DNA from: JBCCOW01 sp039025855
Lineage (GTDB): Bacteria; Planctomycetota; Phycisphaerae; Phycisphaerales; Phycisphaeraceae
Length of the DNA stretch: 64,000 nt
Direction of reading: 5' to 3'
Assembly: GCA_039025855.1 (NCBI GenBank)
Contig: JBCCNL010000001.1
Coordinates: 62,001-126,000 of the forward strand
Made by a program: the position numbers and the translations under genes. Under the pieces are notes generated by a model. That model was not told the origin of the DNA. It saw only the letters and a program-made list of their open reading frames with translations, and ran no database searches. Position 1 is the stretch's first letter. Each line of letters starts with the position of its first letter. Positions 24,886-33,008 of this stretch are shown here, piece by piece.

Positions 24886-25992
24886 ATGCCACCAAAGCTC
24901 TCCGACTCATCGAAACCCGTCAAGGCTCCACGCCGCGTCACGCTGTCGATGGTGGCCAGCGAGGTGGGCGTCGGGGTCACGACCGTCTCGGACATCTTGA
25001 ATCGCGGCATCGCCTCGCGCTACTCGCCCGACATGCAGCGGCGCGTGCAAGAGGCGGTCGATCGGCTCGGCTACACCCCCCACCGCGGCGCTCAGATGAT
25101 GAAGCGTAGCCGCTCCGGCGTGATTGGGCTGCTGCTGACCCGTGACTTCTCAAACCCGTTCTGGGCACGCTTCGCCGACGAGACCGAGAAGGCTCTGAGG
25201 GCTCGCGGATACCTCCTGCACCTGGGCGTCTGCAACGGCGATCCGGACACCGAAGCGGCCCACATGCAACGCCTGCTCAGCGAGCAGATCGAAGGCCTGA
25301 TCATCGGCCCGATCTACGAAGACAAAGACCTCGACACCCACCGCAACATCGTCCGCGGGCAGGTCCCCACGGTGGTCTACGGCGGCAACCTCGGCGAAAC
25401 CGATGCCGTCGCCGCCGACAACGCGGCCAACGGCCGACTCATGGGGGAACACCTGCTCGAGCTTGGGCACACCCGGATCGCAGCCCTCTTCGATCCGTCG
25501 GCCGATGAGATCGCGTTCAAGCGAAACACCTTCGGGGGGCTCTCGGCGGCGCTGGCCAAGGCGGGTCATCGGCTCGCCCCGGAGTGGCTCGTCCGGCAGC
25601 CGGACACCGGCGAAAGCCAGGACGCCTACGAAACCGCCGGCCGCTTCGCTGCGCGTTGGAAAGCGACCCCAGCAAACGAACGACCCACCGCCGTTGCGTG
25701 CCACAACGACCAGTTCGCCATCGCAGCCCTCTGTGCCTTTGCCGAAGCCGGTATCCGCATCCCCCACGACCTCTCGCTGGTCGGGCACGACAACCTGCCC
25801 GAGAGCCGCTTCTCCATCCCCCCGCTCACCACGATCGACATCGATGCCCCCGGCCTCATCGCAGCGACCGTCGAACTGCTCACCCAACGGATCGCCGATC
25901 CCAAGCACCCGCGCCGAGCTGTTTCACAAGCCGGGCGCCTTGTGGTCCGCCAGTCGGCGTTGCCGATCGCCGCATACACACCGTCCACATGA
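24886..25992 (+). CDS. LacI-family transcriptional regulator
   Basis: This 368-residue regulator has a LacI helix-turn-helix (LSMVASEVGVGVTTVSDILN) followed by YSPDMQRRVQEAVDRLGYTP and the sugar-binding fold (SGVIGLLLTRDFSNPFWARF, GLIIGPIY, HTRIAALFDPSA, DLSLVGHDNLPESRFSIPPL). The ATG at 24886 was preferred to an in-frame GTG at 24874. It is in the same direction as, and directly after, the GH39-like gene, so it probably represses it through the palindromes at 22948 and 22852. Confidence 0.9.
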   Translation: MPPKLSDSSKPVKAPRRVTLSMVASEVGVGVTTVSDILNRGIASRYSPDMQRRVQEAVDRLGYTPHRGAQMMKRSRSGVIGLLLTRDFSNPFWARFADETEKALRARGYLLHLGVCNGDPDTEAAHMQRLLSEQIEGLIIGPIYEDKDLDTHRNIVRGQVPTVVYGGNLGETDAVAADNAANGRLMGEHLLELGHTRIAALFDPSADEIAFKRNTFGGLSAALAKAGHRLAPEWLVRQPDTGESQDAYETAGRFAARWKATPANERPTAVACHNDQFAIAALCAFAEAGIRIPHDLSLVGHDNLPESRFSIPPLTTIDIDAPGLIAATVELLTQRIADPKHPRRAVSQAGRLVVRQSALPIAAYTPST

Positions 25993-26061
25993 TTCTCTTG
26001 TGCCGATCAACCGTCGGCAGACCACCGCTTCACCGTTTCAACTCACCCAGGAGGCCTCACC

Positions 26062-27003
26062 ATGCGTTTGAACACCCGTCCCAAGATCACCTTCGGTCTC
26101 GCCACCATGAGCCTTGTCCTCGCCCCGTCGGTCTCAGCGGACTTGCTGTTCTACGAAGGCTTCGACTACGCCGTCTCGAGCAACCTGGTCGGCCAGAACG
26201 GTGGCGACTGGGACCCCACCCGTGCGTGGACCACCGGGGGCGCAAGCAACGGCTCGATCAACGCCGCCACCGTCGTCAACGGCCTGACCTTCAGCGACTA
26301 CGCCGTCACCGGCAACGCCGCACAGGTGGTCAACAACCACAACGGCACCGGGCCCTACCAGGCATTCAATGCCGCCCGGCAACTCCCCACCGGCTTCACC
26401 ACGCCCAGCGGCTCGGACGTGTGGGTCAGCTTCCTCTTCAACCAGGACGAGAACGCCAGCTTCGCCAACGAGACCGGCCTGACCTTCAGCACCTCAGCTG
26501 ACAACATCCAGCAGAAACTGCAAAGCCGAACCATCACCCTCTTTGGCGACGATAACCCCGACAACGTCGCGGTCGGCCCGACCAACGGCGTCGGGGCCTC
26601 GTCAGGTGCCGTCATCGCTCAAGACACCACCTACTTGGCTGTCAGCAAGTTCACCAATCTCAATGGCCCCACCTTCAGCAGCAACACGGGCACCATGTGG
26701 ATCCTCGAAGCAGCGGATTGGGACGCCATCAAGACCGCAGCCATCACGGAAGCCGCCCTCGACGCCAACAACCTCGCCAAGGTCGAGCACTCACCCAACA
26801 ACACCTTCGTCGCCACCCTGACCAGCGACGACTTCCTCCGGCTCAACACAGTCACCGGGTTCGGCATCAACAACCGTGCCGAGTTCGATGAGATCCGCGT
26901 TGGGACCACCCTCGACAGCGTCGTCGTCATCCCCGAGCCCGCCTCCGCGCTCCTCGTCACCCTCGGCGGCCTCGCCATGCTCGGGCGTCGTCGCCGCTCC
27001 TGA
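26062..27003 (+). CDS. PEP-CTERM exported protein
   Basis: The 313-residue protein has a signal peptide cut near SVSA/D. The mature start LLFYEGFDYAVSSNLVGQNG followed by GDWDP resembles a concanavalin/LamG-like extracellular domain frequent among PEP-CTERM proteins. The tail is VVIPEPASALLVTLGGLAML then GRRRRS. A strong site (aggaggcctcacc) precedes the ATG. It follows the LacI gene by 69 bp and precedes a pseudopilin gene by 98 bp, the same regulator/secreted protein/pseudopilin order seen elsewhere in this window. Confidence 0.85.
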   Translation: MRLNTRPKITFGLATMSLVLAPSVSADLLFYEGFDYAVSSNLVGQNGGDWDPTRAWTTGGASNGSINAATVVNGLTFSDYAVTGNAAQVVNNHNGTGPYQAFNAARQLPTGFTTPSGSDVWVSFLFNQDENASFANETGLTFSTSADNIQQKLQSRTITLFGDDNPDNVAVGPTNGVGASSGAVIAQDTTYLAVSKFTNLNGPTFSSNTGTMWILEAADWDAIKTAAITEAALDANNLAKVEHSPNNTFVATLTSDDFLRLNTVTGFGINNRAEFDEIRVGTTLDSVVVIPEPASALLVTLGGLAMLGRRRRS

Positions 27004-27101
27004 ACGCCCCAACCGCACCCGCCCGCTGGCGGCTAACCCCGTCCCCGGGTCTTGTCGATCCCTCGTATAGCCCCCAGACTCAAACCCCAAAGGACGCCGT
27101 C

Positions 27102-27830
27102 ATGGCTCTCTCCCGCCCCCAGCCGCGTGCTTTCACCCTGATCGAACTGCTTGTGGTGATCTCGATCATCGCTCTGCTCATCGCGATCCTGCTGCCCACG
27201 CTCGGCTCGGCCCGCGATGCGGCGAGGCAGACCGCCTGTCTCTCGAACGCGAGGCAGAACGGTATCGCACTGCTGATGTACGCCGATGTCTTTGATGGCC
27301 GATACCCGGCCGGGTTCAACAGCCCCTCGGGCTTTGGCGACCCGAAGTGGTACGCCTTTCGGACGCTCGGCCAGTTTCTCCAAGGCACCGACAGCTACAT
27401 CTGCCCCAAGGACGAGGAGCCCCCCGACGTCTCCACCGAGTTCCGGGCCGGCACGACCAGCTCCGCCTCGGCGTCCCTGAGCTACATGTACAACGCGGGG
27501 TGGGACCGGACCCAGGCCTACCGCCTCCGCGACGGCTTCCAGAGCCCCTCCGAGGTCCGCGCGATCGGCGACCGCGGTGATGGCAACTTCGACAACGGCC
27601 TCTATGTCTACGACAGCTTCGGCAACTGGCTCAACCAGTTCCCGTTCACCCGCCACGAACAGAGCGTCAACTTCACGTTCTTCGATGGCCACGGGGCCGC
27701 AGAGCCCAGCGCCGAACTGCCGACCGATTCCGCGGAGTGGGAGCGCCCGGCTTCGGGCTGGTTCGTGAACGGCTCAGCTTTCAGCAATGCCTTTGACCCC
27801 AACTATGTCAATGGGGCCGTCGACCGCTAG
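27102..27830 (+). CDS. Type IV pseudopilin-like protein with H-x9-DG C-terminus
   Basis: This 242-residue protein begins MALSRPQPRAFTLIELLVVI with the helix running to LLPTLGSARDAAR. As at 15449 the residue before Phe is Ala, not Gly. The C-terminal FTRHEQSVNFTFFDGHGAAE is the H-x9-DG motif. An AAAGGAC site precedes the ATG. It lies downstream of the PEP-CTERM gene and ends 124 bp before the convergent LacI gene. Confidence 0.85.
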   Translation: MALSRPQPRAFTLIELLVVISIIALLIAILLPTLGSARDAARQTACLSNARQNGIALLMYADVFDGRYPAGFNSPSGFGDPKWYAFRTLGQFLQGTDSYICPKDEEPPDVSTEFRAGTTSSASASLSYMYNAGWDRTQAYRLRDGFQSPSEVRAIGDRGDGNFDNGLYVYDSFGNWLNQFPFTRHEQSVNFTFFDGHGAAEPSAELPTDSAEWERPASGWFVNGSAFSNAFDPNYVNGAVDR

Positions 27831-27954
27831 TCGCCACGATCAATCTGGAGCCTTCCGACGCCGATCGAGAGAGGACGGAGCAACGACTCCCGGATCTTGT
27901 TGCCGGAACCGGCTGGAAGGGCAAGCTCAGCTTTCGACACTTCACACACCACGG

Positions 27955-28992
27955 CTAGCTCTCTCGCTGCGACATGGACTCGTTGCCGTGCGTAGCCCGT
28001 GTCGATGCGGACTGGCCAACTACCAGTTCCTCTTTGAGCACCACGGGCGGTGGCACCGGCATCCCTGGGGCGTCGATCTGCTGCATCAAAAGAGAGACCG
28101 CTCGCTCGGCCAACTCGTCGGACGGCGTCGTCACGGCCGTCAAGCCGACAATGCTCTCCCACGGCCGACGGCTCTCCGTGAAGCTGACGACACTGATATC
28201 CGCAGGAATCTGGAGGCCCAGCCGATTCAGCGCGTGGATCAAATACCGAGCGTCGTGGTCACAGTAGACCAGCACGGCCGTTGGTCGCTCTGCCGCGGGT
28301 CGCGCCGCGATGTCATGGGCAAAAGCGTCGTCTTCGTGAGGTGATAGAACGACTTCGAGATACCGCTCGAGGCCCGCCGCACGCATCTCTGCGGCGTACG
28401 TGTCGCGTCGGTCGGCAGCGGAGTAGTGATCGCCGTCGTGCTTCGGGGCGGAGAAGTACGAAATCCGCTCGTGCCCGAGCGATCGGAGGTGGGCCATGGC
28501 GTCGCGCGTTCCTGCCACGTCGTCAAAATACACCTGCGCGACGGCGCGTTCACTGCAGAGGTTCATGAGTACTGCCGGCAGTTTGCGCTCCGCGATGAAG
28601 TGGTCCAAACCGCTCGGCATCGGGTGCGTCACAAGCACCCCATCGACGCGTCCGTCGTGGAGCTTGTACGCCCACCGGTCTACTGACCCCGTGGCGGGAA
28701 TGAGCATCAACTCGTAATCGAACTGCGCAAGCTCCTGGACCAAGGCCGAGACCATCCGCGAACGCTCGACGTAGTCAGCGGGTCTCCCGTAGGCGAGGCC
28801 GATGCACTGCGTCCGCTGCTTGGCGAGGGAGCGGGCGGGGTGGTTGGGCCGGTAGCCGAGTTCTTTGGCGGCCTGCTGGATACGGCGGACAGTGTCGCGC
28901 GAGTATGCGTCACCCTTGCGGTTCAAGACCAGGCTCGCGGCCGGGACTGATGTCCCAGCCAACCGGGCGACTTGTTTCAGGGTGACGGGCAT
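27955..28992 (-). CDS. LacI-family transcriptional regulator
   Basis: This 345-residue regulator has a clear DNA-binding domain at the N-terminus (VTLKQVARLAGTSVPAASLV, YSRDTVRRIQQAAKELGYRP). The effector domain follows (QCIGLAYGRPADYVERSRMV, GRVDGVLVTHP, HERISYFSAPKHDGDHYSAA, ISVVSFTESRRPWES). It diverges from the PEP-CTERM gene at 29442, whose promoter carries a perfect LacI-type palindrome, so that gene is its likely target. Confidence 0.9.
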   Translation of the reverse strand: MPVTLKQVARLAGTSVPAASLVLNRKGDAYSRDTVRRIQQAAKELGYRPNHPARSLAKQRTQCIGLAYGRPADYVERSRMVSALVQELAQFDYELMLIPATGSVDRWAYKLHDGRVDGVLVTHPMPSGLDHFIAERKLPAVLMNLCSERAVAQVYFDDVAGTRDAMAHLRSLGHERISYFSAPKHDGDHYSAADRRDTYAAEMRAAGLERYLEVVLSPHEDDAFAHDIAARPAAERPTAVLVYCDHDARYLIHALNRLGLQIPADISVVSFTESRRPWESIVGLTAVTTPSDELAERAVSLLMQQIDAPGMPVPPPVVLKEELVVGQSASTRATHGNESMSQRES

Positions 28993-29346
28993 GAGGTCAT
29001 TCGCTCCATGCGGAAAACGGGTCGCGGGCAGCCGACATCCTTAAAAGGTAGACGCCAATCGCATTGAGGCAAGCCGTCGTCGAAGTCCAAGCGCGCCTGC
29101 CATGCGATCCACCAAGAACGCTTGTGGCGCAGAGGACGCGGTCCAGCACCACACGAAAACGGCCACGGTCCGCGTACGGGGGCTTGCAGCCGATGCCCCG
29201 GAGTCCGTCGGCCTCGCCCAACCGGTTCACGATGTTGTCTGTGATGCCGGGCCGTTTCACGGCGAAGAAGTCTCCTTTGGCTTGAAGCCGAGATTTCGGG
29301 GTCATCCAAACGCGCTTGTGAGGTCTTCAGAACCTCTCCGGCGGGG
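28993..29346. other. Gene-free stretch between divergent LacI and PEP-CTERM genes
   Basis: About 350 bases upstream of the LacI gene have no recognisable gene. A minus-strand open frame of about 100 codons (28997-29305) reads smoothly in places (e.g. GDFFAVKRPGITDNIVNRLG) and could be a decayed insert, but I cannot assign it to any family. Confidence 0.35.
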
Positions 29347-29387
29347 TTGACTCGGTATCGTCCCAGTGTATACTAAAAGCGCTTTTA
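29347..29387 (+). promoter_or_regulatory. Sigma-70-like promoter with LacI-type operator TAAAAGCGCTTTTA
   Basis: TTGACT (29347-29352), a 16-bp spacer and TATACT (29369-29374) form the promoter. TAAAAGCGCTTTTA (29374-29387), a perfect 14-bp palindrome resembling CcpA/LacI-family operators, starts on the last base of the -10 box. It drives the PEP-CTERM gene at 29442. Confidence 0.7.
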
Positions 29388-29441
29388 AAACCAATGGATC
29401 GCTGGATCCGCCTTTTCGATGATTCCTGTCTGGAGAAAGTC

Positions 29442-30236
29442 ATGTCCATCAAACCGTGCCGGAAACTCGTGACCTCGATGAGCTGTGCTGCTGGGCTGAT
29501 GCTGGCCGCCCACGCGTCGGCGGACGTCCTCCTATTCGACTTCAATGACGACACCCCTGGGTCGTCTGACGTGACCGCTGATGTCTACAACGTCGTTGGG
29601 GGCGGGGCGATCGCAGCGGTCGGCAACGGCAATAACCGTTTGAACGGCGGAGAAGACGCCACCGCCGCCGGCTCGCCCAACAACTCCATCCTGCTCAACG
29701 GCCTCACCCTGGCCGACGGCACCCCGTTCGGCGGTGACCTGATTTTTCAGAACGCCGTCGGCGCGGTGAACATCGGCGAGACCGGTGGCGAACGCCTCGT
29801 AACCGAGTCCACGCCCTACACCTTCCAGGCCGCTTGGGACGGCTTCTTCTTTTCGGGGAACAACGCCGACTCCAGCGCGACGTTCCGCGTGACGGATCTG
29901 ATTCCCGATGAAACATACACCGTCCGCTTCTTTGCCGGCGTACCGGACAACGGCAGCGGGCCTGCCGACGAGTTCACCACAGGGTTCTCGACCAACGGCG
30001 GGTCGGCATCGATCGTCGCTGAGAACAACACTTCCACCGTGGTCACCCTCTCGGCCACCGCCGACGGTCAGGGCAACCTGGACCTGACGTGGGAGAAGCC
30101 AGGAACGACCGGAGCCGCCTTCCTCAATGTGGTTGAGATCGAAGGCCTGATCATTCCCGAACCCGCATCGCTCGCGCTGCTCGGGCTTGGCGGGATGCTC
30201 CTGTTGCCGCGGAGACATGGCCGGTCATCTCGATAA
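29442..30236 (+). CDS. PEP-CTERM exported protein
   Basis: The 264-residue protein has a signal peptide (LVTSMSCAAGLMLAAHASA/D). The mature region begins VLLFDFNDDTPGSSDVTADV and contains a fibronectin/CBM-like strand pattern (VTDLIPDETYTVRFFAGVPD). It ends LIIPEPASLALLGLGGMLLL followed by PRRHGR, a PEP-CTERM tail. A GGAGA site precedes the ATG at 29442. Its promoter overlaps a LacI-type operator, and the divergent LacI gene is nearby. No pseudopilin accompanies this copy. Confidence 0.85.
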   Translation: MSIKPCRKLVTSMSCAAGLMLAAHASADVLLFDFNDDTPGSSDVTADVYNVVGGGAIAAVGNGNNRLNGGEDATAAGSPNNSILLNGLTLADGTPFGGDLIFQNAVGAVNIGETGGERLVTESTPYTFQAAWDGFFFSGNNADSSATFRVTDLIPDETYTVRFFAGVPDNGSGPADEFTTGFSTNGGSASIVAENNTSTVVTLSATADGQGNLDLTWEKPGTTGAAFLNVVEIEGLIIPEPASLALLGLGGMLLLPRRHGRSSR

Positions 30237-30781
30237 GCGCCAAGCGGTCGTCACATCAGCGCTGATGGGTGCTGGTCGCGCCTAGGCGATCGCTGGTACC
30301 TGATCGGTCTGGTTCGATGAAGTGGGGCCCCCTCCGAGGGTGCGGAGGGTGAAAAGCGTCCAGGCCGTCCGGTTCAGACAAGGCGCCGCAGCATAAACAC
30401 ACCGAGGGTCTACAGAGACGCCCTCAAATCCGGGGCCGGTATGGCATGGCGCTAAAAAAAGGAATAGCCCCAGCTGGCCGACACGCAGGCACCGTACCGA
30501 ATCCTTACATCGTGCTCAGGACGGAGTACTGAGCTCCTATCCAAGCCGCGCCGCGGGCGATCAATCCTGTCGCGGGTCCGGGGGCGGTGCGATGGAAGAA
30601 CCCGAGCCTGCCTGCGGTGTGGACGGCTTCGTCCGCCTTTGCGTCAAATCACTGGTCGTGACTGGCCGCGGCGGTTTCATGGGGTATATTCGAGACCAGC
30701 GCGTGTATTTCGCGACAGGCCGAGGAGAGACCTCTAGATCGGTACGGCGGGCGCCTATCCAACTTCGCGCGGCGCTTTCTT
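30237..30781. other. Intergenic stretch separating the sugar island from the exopolysaccharide locus
   Basis: These 545 bases hold no convincing gene. Apart from the hairpin at 30330-30349 there is an A-rich run (ctaaaaaaagg, about 30452-30462) and no consensus promoter that I can define. The promoter of the rightward exopolysaccharide genes must lie here or close by. Confidence 0.45.
30330..30349 (+). terminator. GC-rich hairpin downstream of the PEP-CTERM gene
   Basis: CCCTCCG (30330-30336) and CGGAGGG (30343-30349) form a perfect 7-bp stem with a 6-nt loop about 95 bp after the stop. No T-tract follows, so intrinsic termination is uncertain. Confidence 0.3.
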
Positions 30782-31864
30782 ATGTTATCTCCGAATCGTC
30801 AGTTAGAGCGTGACCGCCCAGGACCGACACTCAGCATTGGCCTGCCGGTCTATAACGGGGAGAACTACCTCGAACAGGCCGTGCGGAGCCTGCTTGCGCA
30901 GACGTTCACGGACTTTGAGCTGATCCTCTGCGATAACGCCTCGACCGACCGGACGCGATCGATCTGCGAAGCGTTTGCACGCGATGACCCGCGTGTCCGC
31001 TACGTCCAACACGAGACCAACCAGGGGCTAATCCGCAACTTCAACCACGCGTTCGAGGTCGCGCGTGGCGTGTACTTCAAATGGATGGCACACGATGACC
31101 TGATCGACCCCGAATTCACGGGCCGCTGCATCCAGGAGTTACAAAGAGACGACAGCATCGCGGTATGTGCCACAGCGGTCCAGGTGATCGACGCCGAAGG
31201 CTTCACCCTAGAAGATCCCGAACCACAAGTCGGCCGCCATCGAGACCCCCTCGGCATGACCCAACTGCACGACCGGCCCGGGAGCGAGCGTGGCCTCGAT
31301 CACTCCCACCCGCGTGTCCGGCACCGAGGCGTGCTGCTCAAATCCATCCGCTGCTACGAAGAATTCGGCGTGATCCGGTCCGCGGCGCTGCGGCGGACCC
31401 CGCTTCGCGAGTACTACCCCGGCTCAGAGAAGGTCATGCTGACCGAGCTGAGCCTGATCGGATCGATCAAGGTCTTGCCCGAACCACTGATGTACATGCG
31501 GGTCCATGACGACCGCCTCTCCTCCCAGTCGGGTTCGGGCGACCGCAGAGCGCTCTACCTCGCACCGAGCCCGCACCGACGCGGCCCGTCGCTGCCCCCG
31601 CAGGCGCGCTGCGCCTGGGGCTACTGGCGTACGATCTGGCGTCAACCGCTGACGCTGCGCAACCGTGTTGGCTGCGCGTGGAACTTCGTGCGGTTCCTGC
31701 TACAAGTCCGCAAGTGGGTGGCCGTGCTCCGCATCGCGTTGCTGAACCAATCGCCCGTGGTCTCCGCCCCCGCGCTGACCCGTGGCCCACGCATCGGAGC
31801 CGACCAAGCGACCGAGCCGACCACCCCGCCCGCACGCACGCCCCAACTGACGCACCATGCCTGA
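30782..31864 (+). CDS. GT2-family glycosyltransferase
   Basis: This is a 360-residue inverting glycosyltransferase of the GT-A fold. The start reads LSIGLPVYNGENYLEQAVRS, followed by FELILCDNASTDRTRSICEA and FKWMAHDDLIDPEF, the usual nucleotide-sugar and metal-binding segments of GT2. It should add a sugar to a lipid-linked exopolysaccharide intermediate at the cytoplasmic face of the membrane. The last ~90 residues are Arg/Pro-rich and less conserved. Its end overlaps the next gene by 8 bp. It opens the exopolysaccharide locus. Confidence 0.85.
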   Translation: MLSPNRQLERDRPGPTLSIGLPVYNGENYLEQAVRSLLAQTFTDFELILCDNASTDRTRSICEAFARDDPRVRYVQHETNQGLIRNFNHAFEVARGVYFKWMAHDDLIDPEFTGRCIQELQRDDSIAVCATAVQVIDAEGFTLEDPEPQVGRHRDPLGMTQLHDRPGSERGLDHSHPRVRHRGVLLKSIRCYEEFGVIRSAALRRTPLREYYPGSEKVMLTELSLIGSIKVLPEPLMYMRVHDDRLSSQSGSGDRRALYLAPSPHRRGPSLPPQARCAWGYWRTIWRQPLTLRNRVGCAWNFVRFLLQVRKWVAVLRIALLNQSPVVSAPALTRGPRIGADQATEPTTPPARTPQLTHHA

Positions 31865-33008
31865 CCTGAACACCCCTGCACAACCCACCGCGGTCCGCCT
31901 CGACGACGACGTGACCGCCCGCGACCTCGAATACCTGGTCCAGGCCCTCGCGGTCGAGCTGCGGGAGATGGCCGGTTCGTCGCTGCTCATCACGGGCGGG
32001 GCGGGCTTCCTGGGCTACTACCTCGTGCAGACGGTGCTCGCGTGGAACCATCAAGCCGAGTCGATCGATGACCAGATCAACGTCACGGTGTACGACAGCT
32101 ACATCCGCGGCGTTCCGCAATGGCTGACGGCACTCGAGCCGGACCCCATGCTGACGGTTTGCAAGTACGACCTGATCCAACCGCTGCCCGCGGACATGCC
32201 CGCGTTCGACTACATCATCCACGCCGCCGGGATCGCCTCCCCCAAGTACTACCGGCTTCACCCGCTCGAAACGATGGACGCCAACATCAACGGCCTGCGC
32301 TCGCTCCTTGAACACGCCCGCAGCCGGCAGAACACCGACCGACCCGTCAAAGGGCTGCTCTTCTTCTCCAGCAGCGAGATCTACGGCGACCCCGACCCCG
32401 CGCACATCCCCACGACCGAGGACTACCGCGGCTACGTCTCCTGCACCGGCCCACGCGCGTGCTATGACGAGTCCAAGCGCTACGGCGAGACGCTTTGCGT
32501 GGTCTTCGCGCAGCAGTACGGCGTGCCCGTCAAGGTCGCCCGGCCGTTCAACAACTACGGCCCGGGGCTCAAGATCACCGACCGCCGGGTGATCCCCGAC
32601 TTCGTGCGTGATGTGCTCGCGGGCCGACCCATCGTGATGCTCTCCAGCGGCACGCCGATGCGGACGTTCTGCTATTCGGCCGACGCGATCGCCGGCTACC
32701 TTAAAGTCCTGGTTCGGGGGCGTAGCGGCGAGGCGTATAACATCGGGACCGAGTCACCCGAGATCAGCATGATGGACCTGGCCGAGCGCATCGTCGCGAT
32801 CGGGCGTGACTGGCTTGGCTACGACGGCGAGGTCGTTCGGCAGGCCAGCGACGAGAAGGACTACCTCGTCGACAACCCCCAGCGGCGGTGCCCGTCGATC
32901 GCCAAGGCCCGCTCGGAGCTCGACTACAACCCGGCCATCGGGCTCGACGAAGGGCTACGCCGATCGATCGTCTGGTATCACCAGAACCAACACGCGGAGG
33001 AGGGGTGA
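31857..33008 (+). CDS. NAD-dependent nucleotide-sugar epimerase/decarboxylase (UXS-like)
   Basis: This 383-residue extended SDR enzyme has a ~40-residue N-terminal extension before the Rossmann motif GGAGFLGYY (residues 47-55). Further motifs are YIIHAAGIASPKYYRLHP, FFSSSEIYGDP and the catalytic YDESKRYGE, then ARPFNNYGPGLK. HAAG.ASP and the YDESKR triad are typical of UDP-glucuronate decarboxylase, which makes UDP-xylose. The UDP-glucose dehydrogenase encoded immediately downstream would supply its UDP-glucuronate. A 4-epimerase activity cannot be excluded. Its stop shares one base with the next start (TGATG). Confidence 0.8.
   Translation: MPDLNTPAQPTAVRLDDDVTARDLEYLVQALAVELREMAGSSLLITGGAGFLGYYLVQTVLAWNHQAESIDDQINVTVYDSYIRGVPQWLTALEPDPMLTVCKYDLIQPLPADMPAFDYIIHAAGIASPKYYRLHPLETMDANINGLRSLLEHARSRQNTDRPVKGLLFFSSSEIYGDPDPAHIPTTEDYRGYVSCTGPRACYDESKRYGETLCVVFAQQYGVPVKVARPFNNYGPGLKITDRRVIPDFVRDVLAGRPIVMLSSGTPMRTFCYSADAIAGYLKVLVRGRSGEAYNIGTESPEISMMDLAERIVAIGRDWLGYDGEVVRQASDEKDYLVDNPQRRCPSIAKARSELDYNPAIGLDEGLRRSIVWYHQNQHAEEG

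Noticed and set aside
27893..27925. GCCGG-AA-CCGGC dyad between convergent genes as a terminator
   Set aside because: The two-base loop is too tight and no T-run follows.
28997..29305. About 100-codon minus-strand frame upstream of the LacI gene
   Set aside because: Reads smoothly in places and may be a decayed insert, but I could not tie it to any family, so it is mentioned only as part of the gene-free stretch.
30592..30813. 73-codon plus-strand frame before the GT2 gene
   Set aside because: No motif or ribosome-binding site; it overlaps the GT2 start.
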